From: Oscheius onirici
Taxonomy: Eukaryota > Nematoda > Chromadorea > Rhabditida > Rhabditidae
Reading direction: 5' to 3'
DNA: 64,000 nucleotides
Assembly (NCBI GenBank): GCA_932521025.1
Contig: OW051469.1
Span: 5,654,398 to 5,718,397, forward strand
In this document: in pieces, positions 1-12,735 of the stretch
How the letters are laid out: the number at the start of each line of letters is the position of its first letter
Numbering within the stretch: position 1 is the first letter of the stretch
Program-made: the position numbers and the translations under genes
Notes under the pieces: model-generated
What the model was told of the DNA's origin: nothing
Databases searched by the model: none
Seen by the model: the letters and a program-made list of their open reading frames with translations, nothing else

Positions 1-1427
1 CAAAACTCGACTAATTCACGTTCTGTTCAACGGGGGGAAAGAAAATGGTCAGAGTTTTCCAAAACTCATTAAGACCCAAATGAATTCCACACTCTCATCT
101 CAGAGTCTCCAAACAACAGTTGAAATAATCTCATCTACATTTTTGATCATTTGTCAGGATTTGGTTCTTTAAATATAAAACCAGCCGACTTCGTCGCCTG
201 GCGGCGTCGTACCCCATTTGGTACCAACACAGCAGTACATTTCCAACTTTTCGAAACCAAGTGCAAAAAGTTAATTGGTGCCTAATTTCTCGACAGGACA
301 TAACTTGTTACCTGCGGCTTCAGAGTGCCAAACCATAGAGGGACTTGAGAACAGTGAAACGGGGATTATTTCGAAAAACAGACGTGGTAGCCGGATTCCT
401 CACAAAATTTCGATAAAACAATAGCCCTCAGATTCGCATTTTAACAGTGCCCAGGGGTTGAAAAATTCAAATTACACTTCGGGCGACCTTAGCGTTTTAA
501 TAAGAGAGGATTAAAAATATAAAATCTGTCATCGAGATCAGTTTATTATATTCCTTCCTGCAAACGGTCCGGAATCTTTCTGTGCCCCTAAAATAGGCGT
601 TCGCTTACTATCACGACGCAGACCTATTATTAAAACCGGAAAAGGCGGCTTATAAAGTGTTAACCTTCTGGGAAAAAGTGTTCGATAAGCATTTTCTGAT
701 AAGACGTAGGTCCTTTCAAAGAGAGACTGAGTATGACAGCGTGGTCTCTCTCTTTGTTGTTAGAGGAAAAGAAGGAGAACTTCCGTCTCTTCCTCTGCAG
801 AGATGAGGAGCATTTCAATCTAATTTCAGAGACGAGCAAATCGAAAATAGAGATTTTTACCTGCTTCGGTCGTCTTCCCAGCGTCGAGTAGCGTCCGTTG
901 TTCGGCGTAAGCACGTGTCGATTGCTGAAAAAGAATTATAGACATCTGCGGAAACTATTATTCTCGTCCTTCTTCCTATTTCCGCCCGGGTCGTGTGAGT
1001 TGGTACAAAGATCAAATCTGTTTGAGGGAATATCGGAACATTTCCCATCAGAATCTGACAACCTTACACAGTTCTTCAGAAAGATAAAGACACCTTGGCG
1101 TATTTGGGAAAGCAACACTGACCTTACTGTGAGGTAGATAGAGATCCACAACAAGTTGATAAATATCACAAAGTTGCCAAGTTTTGACAATTTGAAAAGT
1201 TATGCTACTTTTTAGTTAACCTGTCGGAAATTGTCGGGTCTAATTCAATATGTTTTGTTCAACTCGAGATACTCAGTTCTACCCAAACGTCGTTTATGTG
1301 CTGTCGCCTACTTCACTACTCCCAGATATTTCGAACAGTTCTTTTGATTTTGGAAGAGAAGTTTCAATGTGACAACCGGCTGGTGAATCAGCCATTTGCT
1401 AGCAACCATCATCAAGATGGGTCCTGT
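1..1427. other. No supported gene
   Basis: Short frames exist on both strands, but none connects to neighbours through credible splice sites. It is AT-rich in parts. It lies downstream of the minus-strand gene ending at 1428, so its right edge should contain that gene's 3' UTR. Confidence 0.5.
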
Positions 1428-2985
1428 TCAGTCTTCCCGGCTCTGAGGGTACTCCATGAATCCACAGAGGTGTTTGGTAGAGTTCTTGGAAACCCTTGGA
1501 GCCACTAGGGAAGAATTAAAGTGCTCTCGACCTATGATCGGAAATTCTACAATTAAAGGACAGTTTTTGCACTTTGTCTTTGTTTCTGTGATTGCTACCC
1601 TTATTCAGAGCTGATGATGGAATTTGAAAGAAATCAAAACTATATCGCTGTTTTAACTGCAACGACTTTGGAAACGTAATATTGCGCATCTTAGCTGTGA
1701 GCTCTTTTAAAGCTTCAGGCGGAAAAGCCCTGAATGCTATCGGTTCTTGTGTTACAAGTTCCCCGGCACTCGATTCTATCTTTATGTGTTTATTGGTAGC
1801 AATAGAAGCGTACCTACTGCTATGTGGAAAAGTTAGTGAATAGCTGCGAACAAAAGCATCTGCGACACCTTCGAACATCTGTAGCGATGGGTGTGTGAGA
1901 GAGTCTCTTATCTGCTCTTTCTCTCGCCTCACACCTCGAAAAAAGCCCTTGAAAATCTAAACTTACATGACAGTATTGAGCACAGCAACTTCTAGTTGCT
2001 CTAGTACTCGATGGACGGCAGTAGTGTCTACCAAACAGCTGTCGAACTTGAGCTCTAAAATTTTTTGTTCAAAACAAACAAGTAGTCTTACCCTTGACAC
2101 ACTGTACGAGCTGAAGACTGGGTAGAATTACAACGTTTGTTTTAAACTGTTGGTGTTTTAGGAGATCTCGTACGGACTCGGAAACCATTTCCAGAGCGGC
2201 ATGAATGCCAACACAGGCCGACTCGGCTCCATCTGAAAAGTAGTTCTTCTCAGCATGTGGTGTCAAAATCTCGCTCCCCTTTTGTCGAATCGTCAATCGG
2301 TTCGATGCGCCCCAACCAAGCGACAGTTTTCTCGCGATTTTTCTGGGTCGACCAACTGGCCGCAAAAGCAGGCAAGAACAAAAGAGATACCTGGAGCGGT
2401 AGCTGATGAGTCAAGGGCTGAGCGAAGTCGGTTCACGAAGATTGAGAAACGTTCAACATCGCGTCTGAGAGCCGGAGGAATCTGCAAGTTTCAGTGATCA
2501 AAGAGTTCAGGAATGTGAATAGCAGACTGTAAATTCTTTTTGTTAAAGAGTCAAAGCTCTCGATAAGAGTTGACATTTCCGTGGATAACAGTACATTCGC
2601 TGAAATACCGAACAAATAACTAGAGTCATAAATGGTAACACCTCACTTTTCACTTGGTTTTCTGTACACATTAGAACAGTTTATCGTATAATTTCAGAGC
2701 TTTAAACTGAACTCTTGGACAACTGAATCAGTTCATTCGCTCAAATGATCCGTAAAAGTTTATACTGTAGTCTGTGAAAGACTACTCACTGTGAGCGTTA
2801 ATCTGGTCTCAATCTCAAAATAAATCTTCCTTGGACTTTAGTCAGAATTCTTGCAAACTTTACATTATCGAGGTTCCCAGACCCTTGAAATGATGTCACC
2901 CCCCTCAAACAAGCTCAAAGCTCACCCGACTGTCGATGATAAAGTCGGCGTCGTTGGAGGAGCAGACGCTGCTCGTCGAGGACAT
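1428..2985 (-). CDS. Unrecognised multi-exon protein
   Basis: I do not recognise this protein. Five consecutive exons join in phase across consensus introns: 2391-2481, 2092-2355, 1967-2054, 1599-1843 and 1428-1546, ending in TGA at 1428-1430. A probable first exon is 2926-2985, encoding MSSTSSVCSSNDADFIIDSR, with a splice acceptor a short way upstream of its ATG. What lies between 2481 and 2926 is unsettled: a good exon-like stretch near 2516-2600 (segment VLLSTEMSTLIESFDSLTKR) does not join in phase with the 2391 exon. The product looks soluble and partly helical (IPPALRRDVERFSIFVNRLR, then ESACVGIHAALEMVSESVRD), followed by a more beta-like segment (SLTFPHSSRYASIATNKHIK). No signal peptide or membrane segment is seen. 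The reading frame across splice junctions is strong evidence that it is coding; the function is unknown. Confidence 0.6.
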
Positions 2986-5900
2986 GTCCCCTCTCCTCCT
3001 GATTGTCTTTTCTGAAATTGAACTCAAGTTTTGAGAAAAGAAGGTGATAACGAGGAGATTCTTCCGCCCGATCGGGCTTTATGGGCGTGTAAGGACACAA
3101 GCAGAGTTGGAGGGGTCAGAGAGAGACGTCGTTTTCATATCGAAGGACAAATCGACCTTGGCTTGGGCCAAACACAGATGTTTCCGTCGTCGTTTAATCG
3201 GCTTCCAGCAGGCAGAGACGAGCGCAAAAGATATGCAAATTTGGAACTGTGTCAGGGCAAAACAACAGAGACTACTGTAGGTTTTAAAGTGAAGAAGAAC
3301 TAAAGTGGTCAGAGACCGGAAATGGACACCCGGTCACCATATGTGTGAACGACGAGCAAAGCTGTACGGAACGATGACTAGTCGCAAAATATGAGATTTT
3401 TTCGCTTACGTTTGTGGGTAATAGAATAGTCAAACGGAACTGATATATCTTCGGATTCCTTAGATTCCAATTCGGACAAAAACAGAACCTTATCGATAGT
3501 AGAAAAAAAGGTAGCGATCCAGGTAATGGTAACGAGCGCGAGGGGGCACAATAGACCATATAGCGGCTGAATCAGAAAACGAAGATGCGTCAAGAGAAGC
3601 GCAACAGGGAGAAAACTATTACGAGGGCAAGAGTTCGACAAACGAGGGCCGACGGAACGGGTTCCGGGCGAGACTTTGATGGTTATCTGATTAAGCATCC
3701 GACTCATTCGAAGTTAGATGGGCAGAGTTCAGAAAGAGGAGGTGTGAGCAGACTCTCTTGCCAGCGTTTCTACAAACAAGTCAATAAATTCAGTTTTTAT
3801 GACAACTCAAATAGAATTTTGACGGTCTGGATGGACGAAAACTGTGGAAATAACTAAATCAAGAGCTTGTTGTACAAATTTCCGTTATCAAAAAAAACAG
3901 GGAATAAACCGTTGTACCCAAAGGTTTCTATTTCAGTTCTAGGAAACGAGCAATTCTGATATATTCTGCATTTGACAGGGCTAATTGCAACTTGTGGGAG
4001 AAGAGATCCGGAAGGAGGAAAAAGTAAAAGCACGAAACGGATACACTTTGATGGATGCAACCACCACCACTCAAAAAACAAGTTTCCAGTTATTTTTCGT
4101 GTTGTCACTTCTTTAAAGATGGCAACAGAAATTAGGTGTTTAATCCAAGAAAAACGTTATGATAGCCGCAGATCAGGGAAAAACCTGCTTAGGTCGTTGA
4201 AAAAGCTGTGACCTTAGGGAAGAACAGGAAGGTGCGACAGACGGCGGAGAGCTGTACGACGACTACAACGGGTCTCGGGGATACAAAACAACGTTGTCTT
4301 TTTGTTCCGTTGTAATGAGGGGAAGCTGCGAGTTTTATGGCTGAGACTCTGATCTCGGTCGTAAAGTAAAAGCTTTTTCGAACGCATGCTAATCTTTTTG
4401 GTATTAATGAGATGCAGAAGGCAGCTGGTTTCGGTTTGACTAAGACTGGAAATAGCTCCAAGGTGGCACTGTGAACTTTCGAGAACATTCTTGCAGCTCT
4501 TTTGCCAAATTGAACGTGCGCCTTGGATTATCATGGAACAGATAGACAAAAAGAACATATTAGCAGGAAAAGCGGACTCTTTGTTTCTATAAAATACCAA
4601 GTTGAAAGTTCTTAAACTATTGGATTCTGAATGCGCCGAATAGCTTTGGAAATTGCGACTTCTACTGAAAAGTTCATGATGCCTAGAAACACCATTCAGT
4701 TGAAATAAATGACAACAGCAATTGTTCTCGTAAGTAAGAGTGTTTGAAAGAGATAAAGATCTGAAGGTGTGAAAACGTCTCTCGGACCACCACCCGTTTG
4801 TTGGAGAGTGAGAGGATGAGGTCGTAAAACGAATTGCCAGTTGAGTGACCTGGATGTGTGTCCGTTGACACGCAATTGATGTCCCGACAGTTAACAACAA
4901 TCAGCTTTCAGTTAAGAGAGTGGAAAAAATTCAGCCTAAGGCTGTGACATGCCTGGCAGAGGAGGGATTGAACAAATACAGGCGGTGATAAGGCGCGCAT
5001 GACAGGACCGGGCTGCGCGAGAAGGTGTCTCTAGGAAGCTGACCTCAGGAAGCAGGAGGTTTGGGGTGTAATAGGGAGTGAGGGAGATCTGCATAACAAC
5101 AAGTGGTGCGCGGCAAGCCGTTTGTAGACCGACTGGCAGATACTTGCAGTAGTTGATTTCTCATTCTCAGTTGAACATGGTTTTGAAAGTGTTGAATGCT
5201 AGACAAACTCTACAAGAATCTACGTATTTCTCAAAGGATTCTCCAACCTTGGTGGCTGACGAATCGTAAAGCCTTCTATGGTATTTGCCTGTTTGTCAGA
5301 CATCAATGGCAATGAGGAATTGGCATCTATTCTTCACGGCATCTCTCCCAGAGACTTACATGCCATTCGCTGACAGCTTACGCACTGTTTGTTGACGGTA
5401 CGGATTGCCGCGGAAGTGGCAACTAGAAAAAGCCGGTGGCGTGAGGTTCACTGTTACCCAAATGACTCGCTGAATCTGGATTTCAACCAAACAGAATTCA
5501 GTTGGAAAGTGCAAACCGTTCAGGACTCTTTGTAACAGGAAACAAAGAGAGTATAAATCATTTTTGTGCAAGACTTCTTCTCGTGGGATCTACAAACCGA
5601 AACTGAAAGATATGCATACAACCTAACCTAACAAACTTCGAAAAAAAGGTTAAAACATGCGAAAAAAAGGTTAAAACACACAAAACATGCGATGACATTT
5701 CGGACAACTGAAAGAGGTGTGTCAATTACCGTCTCGTAATTGCCTTGGCTGTCGAGGGAGTAGAGGGAGAGAGTAATGGCAGCTGACAGTAAAAAGAGAG
5801 CTCTCAAGGTCAGTCCTTGGATCCGAAGACACTCCAAAAAAGGGACCAGACGCGTGCTCGACGGACAATTTACACGGCTCTGCTCGACCGGACACAGCGT

Positions 5901-6556
5901 TCTTTCTGTTTGCCCGAAAACTGCAGAGAGCAGCTGCTTGTGCCCGCGAAAACGGAGACATAACTGGCGAATAGCCAAACAACCGTCGCTTACGCACGTG
6001 GGAACAGAAGCAAAGGCAAGAGAGCCGTGAGGCGAATAGTAATGGAGTTGGTAGAGGGACAAATTAGATCAATCTCTTCTCTCTCGTTTGGGTCGGCAGA
6101 CCGAAAACTCCTGCAAGAAGTAGACTCGAGCAACGTTTACGAGAGACCCAAAATAGTAAAAGAACAGAGAACTGGTCGAAACGTACAGCGACTGACCACC
6201 CCGTGGTCATTTTTCCGAATCACGCCGACTCATCAAGTCGGCAAGCCATTTCTTCCCACGATTGATGGCTCTTCTTTAGTTGGATAGTAAAAGATTCTAC
6301 TGGCGCCAACGGACAAGAAAGGAAGAACAAACAGTCTGAAGAAAATCCTAAGAAAAAGTGTCGTGACGGAGAGCTGCTACCGATGTGGCTGGCTGAATAG
6401 CGAGTGTAAATGTGTGGCTTGTGTGGTTTTGCGATTCCGGAGTGTGAACGAGACAAAAACAAGCGAACAGGGTCTCTAAAAACAATCAAAGTCAATAATT
6501 TATTCTGTATATACAAATAGCTTAATTGCACTCTGACTAATCACCAATTAAAGATT
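2986..6556. other. Gene-poor interval
   Basis: I see no connected gene model. A 228-codon open frame at 4214-4900 (-) is discussed under findings. A short tandem repeat sits at 5639-5678. The interval holds the 5' flank of the minus-strand gene at 1428-2985 and the 3' flank of the peroxidase gene. Confidence 0.45.
5639..5678. repeat. Two-copy tandem repeat, 21-bp unit
   Basis: The unit CGAAAAAAAGGTTAAAACA occurs twice back to back, each followed by ATG or CAC. It is a local duplication with no evident function. Confidence 0.7.
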
Positions 6557-9500
6557 CTACTTCCGTTTCATGAGGTCACTGCATTGGATCAGACATGCTG
6601 TGTCCTTTGCCAAATCAGTAAGAAGGTATTTGTGAGTGAGTCGTTCGCAACTGTCGACATGTCGAGGTTGACATGTTACTCCGTCCAGAGTACAGGTACA
6701 AGTCACACAAGGAGTCATATGTGTCGTCTCTCCAAGAGGAATCGTCCTGCCATTCATCTCACAGTGTTCTGAAATTATATGTTTTGTTGTCAGCAAAAGA
6801 CTCACTTCTATCTTTCCAGTGGGACAGATCAATTTGAGGCACGTCGTCGCAAGAGATCTGAGTGTTCCTGAAAAGACAGTTCAATACAAATCTTAAACTG
6901 ACATGAGTTCGTCGGGTTGGTCAAAGACGTTCGGTTGAATTGTTTTCAGATACTTGCTGTTGGCACAGAACAGACTGCCGAGTTTGACCTTTCGGATCTC
7001 GTTCAACTGAGCTGGAGTGAATCGAGCTGCATTGTTGTCGTTCTCGTAGAAGAAACGATCGCATCTCTTGAGACGACCGAATTGTTCTGCCAAAATGCAG
7101 GACATTGTTGGTCCGAGCTTAAAAACCACTTTTTTGTTACTAATACAAAGCTTACCAGAGCTCCCTTGAGTGGTCTTTCTGAGACGAGGCCGGGGAAGAG
7201 GTCGATGTCATCGACATTCTCGTAGACCTCCTTCAGCGCCTCGATGGCCTCACTATCCATTTCCGTCTGGAGATTAAGGTTCAACGAAAAAAGAAAAGGC
7301 TACCTTGAGATCTTCAAACTTGTGAGCTCGTCTCATTCCGCAGAACTCGCGGAGATCGTTATACGGCTGGACACCGTGATCTCTGGCTCGAAGGATATTC
7401 AACACGACCAGATCCATTCCAGAGGTTTTCTCACCACGTCGCATGAAGAGATGATTACGGACAGCCACGGTAATGTGACGATCAAAAGCCATGGAAGGTG
7501 TTCCGAGAAGACCCATAAGCATGGCGTCCATTCCTCCTCCATCTCGATCATAAAGAGGACCGACGTGTCCGAAATGCTGAGCCAGATCTACAGGTTCCGA
7601 CATGTTCTTGAAGTTGTAGTTCATTCGGGGGAACATTCTTCTGATCAAAGTGTGACCGAATCGGAAGGCGGCGGTTGCGAAGGGCTGAGAGATGGCGGCA
7701 TCACAAGTGGCATCATAGCCTGTGAAATAGCCACTCTTCTTCGGAACGAGGTTTTGCACATTCAGCAGATCGAGTCCAATAACTTTGGGCAAGAATTCGG
7801 CGAATGTAATGTGCTGTAAGATGGCAACAACAATCCGTCTGGTCTCTTGATAGACGACTTCGTCTGTCCAATGTGGATTCAGTTGGCTCAGCTGCATAGC
7901 AATTCGATTGTGTTCTCGCATGAAAAATGTGTGCATTACGGTGAGTCCGGGTTGATGCGAGTTTCTCTCGTCACCAGCCACAAAACACGGGGCTTTAGGA
8001 GAAGAACGACAGTCCTTCTCTTGGTTTCCTTGAGGCAACATCATCTGACCGTTTCCAAAGTCCGTAAAGTTTAGAAGACCTCGGGTGAACATTCGAAGAG
8101 CCTTGGCTTCACAAGTAGTCGATCCGTAGAGGACAGACCCGTCGATGTAGGCTGTCAGTTGATTGAGCTGACCACGATAACCCAGATTGAGTTGGCCGAG
8201 AAGAGATCTGGCAAAGGGCAGACATCTTGGCTCTCCGTTCGGATAGTGTGTCGGGAAGAAGGGGTCATTTTTCTCTACTCTAATCGGCATACAGTGTACG
8301 GAGATGGTTTCCGGAGAGTCACAACGAGTGCAGTTCAAAATCTCGTCATTTGGTCCTCTGGCGACTGGAGAATGAGTCATCTCGTGGTCAAGAAGCTGAC
8401 CGAACTGCATGACCATGTGAGTGAACTTGACGTGGGAAATGTCGCGATCCTCACAGACTCTGTTTGAAATCTATAAATTCTGGTAACTGATGGTTAAAAA
8501 TCTTCAAACCTTTCTTGGATTAGGAAGAGGACGTCCATTCTTTGCTCGAACTCTGGGCGCATCGAAGCCATCGTCGTAGACAGGCGGAAGAAGATGTCGG
8601 AGAGGTCCGAAAGAGTTTCCGTAAGACGGGAATTTCAGGTTGTTGCACCAGCCAGAATAGCTTCGGAATCTGAAGATTATTTTTGTTTGAAAGAGTCGGA
8701 ACAGTCGTCACCTTGAAGTGTGGTCACAAGGCAGCATCTTGGGAATACATTCATCGTGAGGAGTTCGTCCATCTTCCGACAAAAAGGCAGTGAAATTGTT
8801 GACGAAAGAGTTGACATCGATTTCCGGAAGAATCTTTTGAAGGGTCGCCGTGTCCAGAGCTGGAAGACGTTCGTCCTCTGTCAATCCTTCTCTAAAGCAA
8901 GAATTGCGGAACAACTAGATTCTAACCCTTTGATCAAAAGTTTGGTAGTTTCCAGAAGTACGGCAGAAATCTGAGAAACGTGTTTGGCCTGAGGCTTGGC
9001 TCTCATCATGTTCATGTAGGCGAAAAGTGGATCGCCTCTTTGGAAAGTTTTCTGGTCTAAAAACAGAATAGTTTGTGTTATAAACTAAACTTACTGTGCT
9101 TCAAGTTGGATGCCTCTCTTTTCTGCTGGTCTTTGAGATTGTGAACAGCGAGTTGGATAACCTTCTCGATAGTCTCTTGTCTGACTGGAAGAGTAGGAAT
9201 TCCTTCCGTGTCTTTCCATTCGTCCAGACTCGGGACAGCCAAGACGGAAGAGTTGCAAGATATGGCCATGTTCCTGAGAAGTTATTGAGACTTTTTGGTC
9301 TTCACTCACTCGAAGACATTCTCCTTAATGAAAACGTTGCTCTGGATACGGCGAATGTCAGTATTGGAGCAGAGAATCTCTGCCAAGGAGGATTTTCGAA
9401 CTTCCATCAACTGGGCCTCGGTAAAACCAGACTTGGCAAAGTAATTCTCGTACCAGAAACGGTCTCCTCTTCTCGTCTGAAACAAATATCTTTTAAGGTA

Positions 9501-11689
9501 TAAAGAGAAACTAACTCTTTGGAATTGTTTGCCAGCGATACAGGCAAAGGTTGGTCCAAGAAGAGATCCTTTCAACGGTTGCTCTGCCAAGATTCCGACC
9601 AAAAGGTCAATGTCGTCGACATTTTCGTAGATTGAGGTAATGTACTCGAACTTGACGTCTTCTTGGAAGTACTCCTTGAGTTCGTGGAAATTCCGGACCT
9701 TTCCTAGACCACATTGAGCCCGTACATGAGAGTAAGATGGAATTCCATGATCCCGTCCAACTGCCAAAGCTTCGGCCATTAGGTCGAGTCCAATCTCTTC
9801 ATTATCCTTTAAGAACCCGCTCTTTACCTAAAACTGTCCATTAGATGTATTCTCTGATCACATTCATACCTCGTCATTGACCCGAAGTCCAGGGATGTAA
9901 ATGTTTGTTGTCAAAAGCTGATGTAGAACATTGTCGACTCCTCTCGGCTCAAAGACCTTGTTCGGGTTGTTGAAAGAAGTGAAAACGGCGTCGTTTGGAA
10001 GAAGAGTCCACAGAATGTAAGGGAAAGTGACGGCAAACTCGTTCAAGACGGCTCCTTCAATGTGCATGTCGTAGTCGGCATCGTACCCAGCATCATGGAG
10101 GTTCAGTCCGTACTTGCTGAACAAAACGAGGTAGATGATAGAATATCTTCTTACTTGATATTTTCCCGACCTAGAAGTAGTGGAATCAACTCCTGATAAG
10201 TAATATGCTGAATCTGGGCAGAGACGACCTTTCTAGCTTCATCGAACAGCTTGTCATCTCCCCAGTGACGATTCAATTCCTAAATAAATCGTATTCGGTT
10301 GTTCTTATTCAGCACAAACCTTGAGAGCAGTGGCTACTCTGTTATGTTGTTTGATGAAGACAGTGTGAAGAATAGTGACTCCCGGCAAGATATTGACATC
10401 GTCCGACCCGGAAATAGCACATCTTCCTGGACTGGCTTGACACCGGACGCTGCTGTCAGTCGGCGGGAGTTCTCCAACACTTCCAGCTGTTCGCAAGAGG
10501 CCATTTCTGAAGGCTCTCAGCTGTCGAGCTCTGTCCTGGTTGGATCCGTAGATGAAGGAACCGTCCAAAAAGGAGGAAACCATGTTGGCCTGTTCTCGAG
10601 GACCGAGAGAACAGGCAGCACGAGGAGCAATGAGCGAACGAGCTCTGGGGATGCAGGTGAGGCGGTTACGGTAGGCTGGATCAGCAGAGGGAATCGGGAT
10701 AGGATCGCAGGCAGGATGAGAAAAGCCGGCCTTACAGCAGGGAAGAGCTTTGACTTCGCCTACAACTGAATGAAGTGGAGTGTAAATGAAAACATACCGT
10801 CGATGATAGTCTGATGTTGGACAACATTCACCATATCTGAAGCCACAATCTGCATCCAGTGGGCGAACATGGTAGTCACGGAAGAATGAGATTTTCCTGC
10901 TGGAGAGAAGAGAGTCAGCGAAAGACCTCTGACTGGAGGAAGAGCTTTTCCAGCTGCAGATTCTCGAGGAGTGTTGACACCGTCGGCGTAGACTGGCTTG
11001 AGCATTCTACCTAGCGGAGTGTGAGAGGCTCCCCAGTCTGGCTGGGCAACGTTGTTACAAAGACCCGAAAAGGATCTGAAAGAACACATTGAAGTTTTTA
11101 ATTATCAAAAAGTACCTGTAGTTGGTAGCATAACAACGGTCAACCACAGGAATGGGACAGTTTCCAACCGACGAAGAGACTTGACTCGGAGCAATACCAA
11201 AACGTAGTTCTCGTTCTCTCAATCCCAAAAGAGTTAGTCGTTTGGTCATAGCGACTGAAGTGTAAGCAGCCTTGCTCCTTTCCAGTGCCTTTCTGTCCAG
11301 ACGATGGATCTGAGTCCATTGATCAACAGTCGAGGCCAGAATGTGTCCTAAAGCAGACATGGGAGTGATTTTGGTCTTTTAATGCCAGTCATAGACGAAG
11401 AACCTACCTGAATACTGATAGCCGGGGTCCGTGGAATTGAACAGATCCTGGATCTCCTTCTTGGCCTCATTAGACGCCACCCAAAATAGACCGTCCGGTA
11501 TCCTGTGTGTGATTACAACATCTGAATCTTTTCGTATAGCTTTAGAAAGATTCACTTACTGGACTCGCTTCTAATGGGAATAGTTTCCGTCTTACCATCC
11601 TCATTTGGACAAGGTACAAAAGAACGACCACAGGGGATATTTGAACTAGTAGCTGTACCGAAGAGAAGGAGGAGAGGCCAAAGGGCCAT
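6557..11689 (-). CDS. Secreted protein with two animal haem-peroxidase domains
   Basis: Eighteen exons (first 11565-11689, last 6557-6768) sum to 4437 nt, about 1478 residues. A signal peptide ([16 protein letters not shown]) is followed by a first peroxidase domain, a linker, a second peroxidase domain and a Cys-rich VWC-like tail ([13 protein letters not shown]). The second domain has the family landmarks: [19 protein letters not shown], distal [19 protein letters not shown] and proximal [13 protein letters not shown], then IPQIDL-type text ([11 protein letters not shown]) as in peroxidasins. In the first domain the distal stretch reads [10 protein letters not shown] and the proximal one [12 protein letters not shown], so both haem histidines are gone, while EARKVV is kept. 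Peroxidases of this type act outside the cell, often cross-linking cuticle or matrix. Exon 1 needs an unusual donor (GTCCAG) to keep phase; a consensus donor lies 5 bases further on but breaks the frame. A splice acceptor (CTTTCAG) lies 1 base before the ATG. Confidence 0.93.
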
Positions 11690-12735
11690 CCTGAAAGCAG
11701 AAGAGGGAAAAGACTCGCTATATAATCAGGAACGAGTCGCCAAAGGCAAAATGGACGAGTGGCTGTCGGCCAAGTGAGAGTGAAGAAGGCGAAAAAAGAG
11801 TGCTGGTGGTGGCTGGGGGTAGACAACGGCAACAACAAAAAAAGAGGAAAATCGAATTGAATCAGAGGTCATTCGGTGAAAAAGTGACCGGACTGACCAC
11901 CCCCTGGAGCTGTGAAACATCTCCCCGAGGCAGTCAAACCTATGACTAATGATCAAGTCTTTTATGAGTCGGGCTTTGAAACGCGCTCACTTTTTGTCTC
12001 TGAAACAAATCCAACACTTTTAGCTACCTTAGCAAATAAAAGGACAGTTTCGGGTCACTCTAATGGTCAAGAATATGACCCGGTAGCGTAATAACAGTTC
12101 TGAGAACAACTTCAATCACTCAGACAGCCCAGTCCAAGGCAAAAGTAACGGGATAGAAAGACTAAGAGGTTCGGAAGAGAGATCGAGTTTGGGTCACTTC
12201 GACAGTATATCGGCTGAAGACTAGCGCGCGTGCCCGTTGCACAACGGGACTCGTTCGGGCACGACGCAACGCAGTTCACTCGATAAGGCAGAAAGAACCC
12301 GTCTTGTGACCACAATGCCATCGGATCTGGCTTTGGTCAGTCTTTTCTGATTGAGAGTATTAAGAGATCGAAGAAGGAGAAGGGAAAAACTGGGTCTCTA
12401 CTGTTTGTCTTCTGACCTGGATGCAATGGTCCACATCGGGAGAAAAGAGGGAGAAAAAGGTCAACGTGAGAGAATAGGCTTGAGACTCAAACTGGATAAC
12501 GCGAGTGGCTATTGTCGGAAGCAAGAAGCAGACGATTACGAACAGACTCGGACAAGCTGGGCTGCCGCTACAGGAAGGGGAAGGCCTTATCCATTTGGAA
12601 CACTACATCCTAGGTCGTCCTCAGAACTGTTGCAATTAGAAAAGTCTTTAACTAACAAACTTCAATAATTACTGTTGCAGAAAAAATAGCAAAACTTTCA
12701 AAACTTTTCTATAAAAACAAGCAAACTTTTTTGAG
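11690..12735. other. Intergenic region between divergent genes
   Basis: 5' flank of the peroxidase gene (-) and presumed 5' side of the plus-strand frame at 12.7 kb. It contains a nested inverted repeat at 12230-12262. No convincing exon was found. Confidence 0.45.

Noticed and set aside
4214-4900. Possible gene at 4.2-4.9 kb
   Set aside because: Not annotated as a gene because nothing beyond length supports it; kept only as a low-interest finding.
7244-7819. 191-codon plus-strand frame
   Set aside because: Lies antisense to the large peroxidase exon, whose motifs fix the minus strand as coding.
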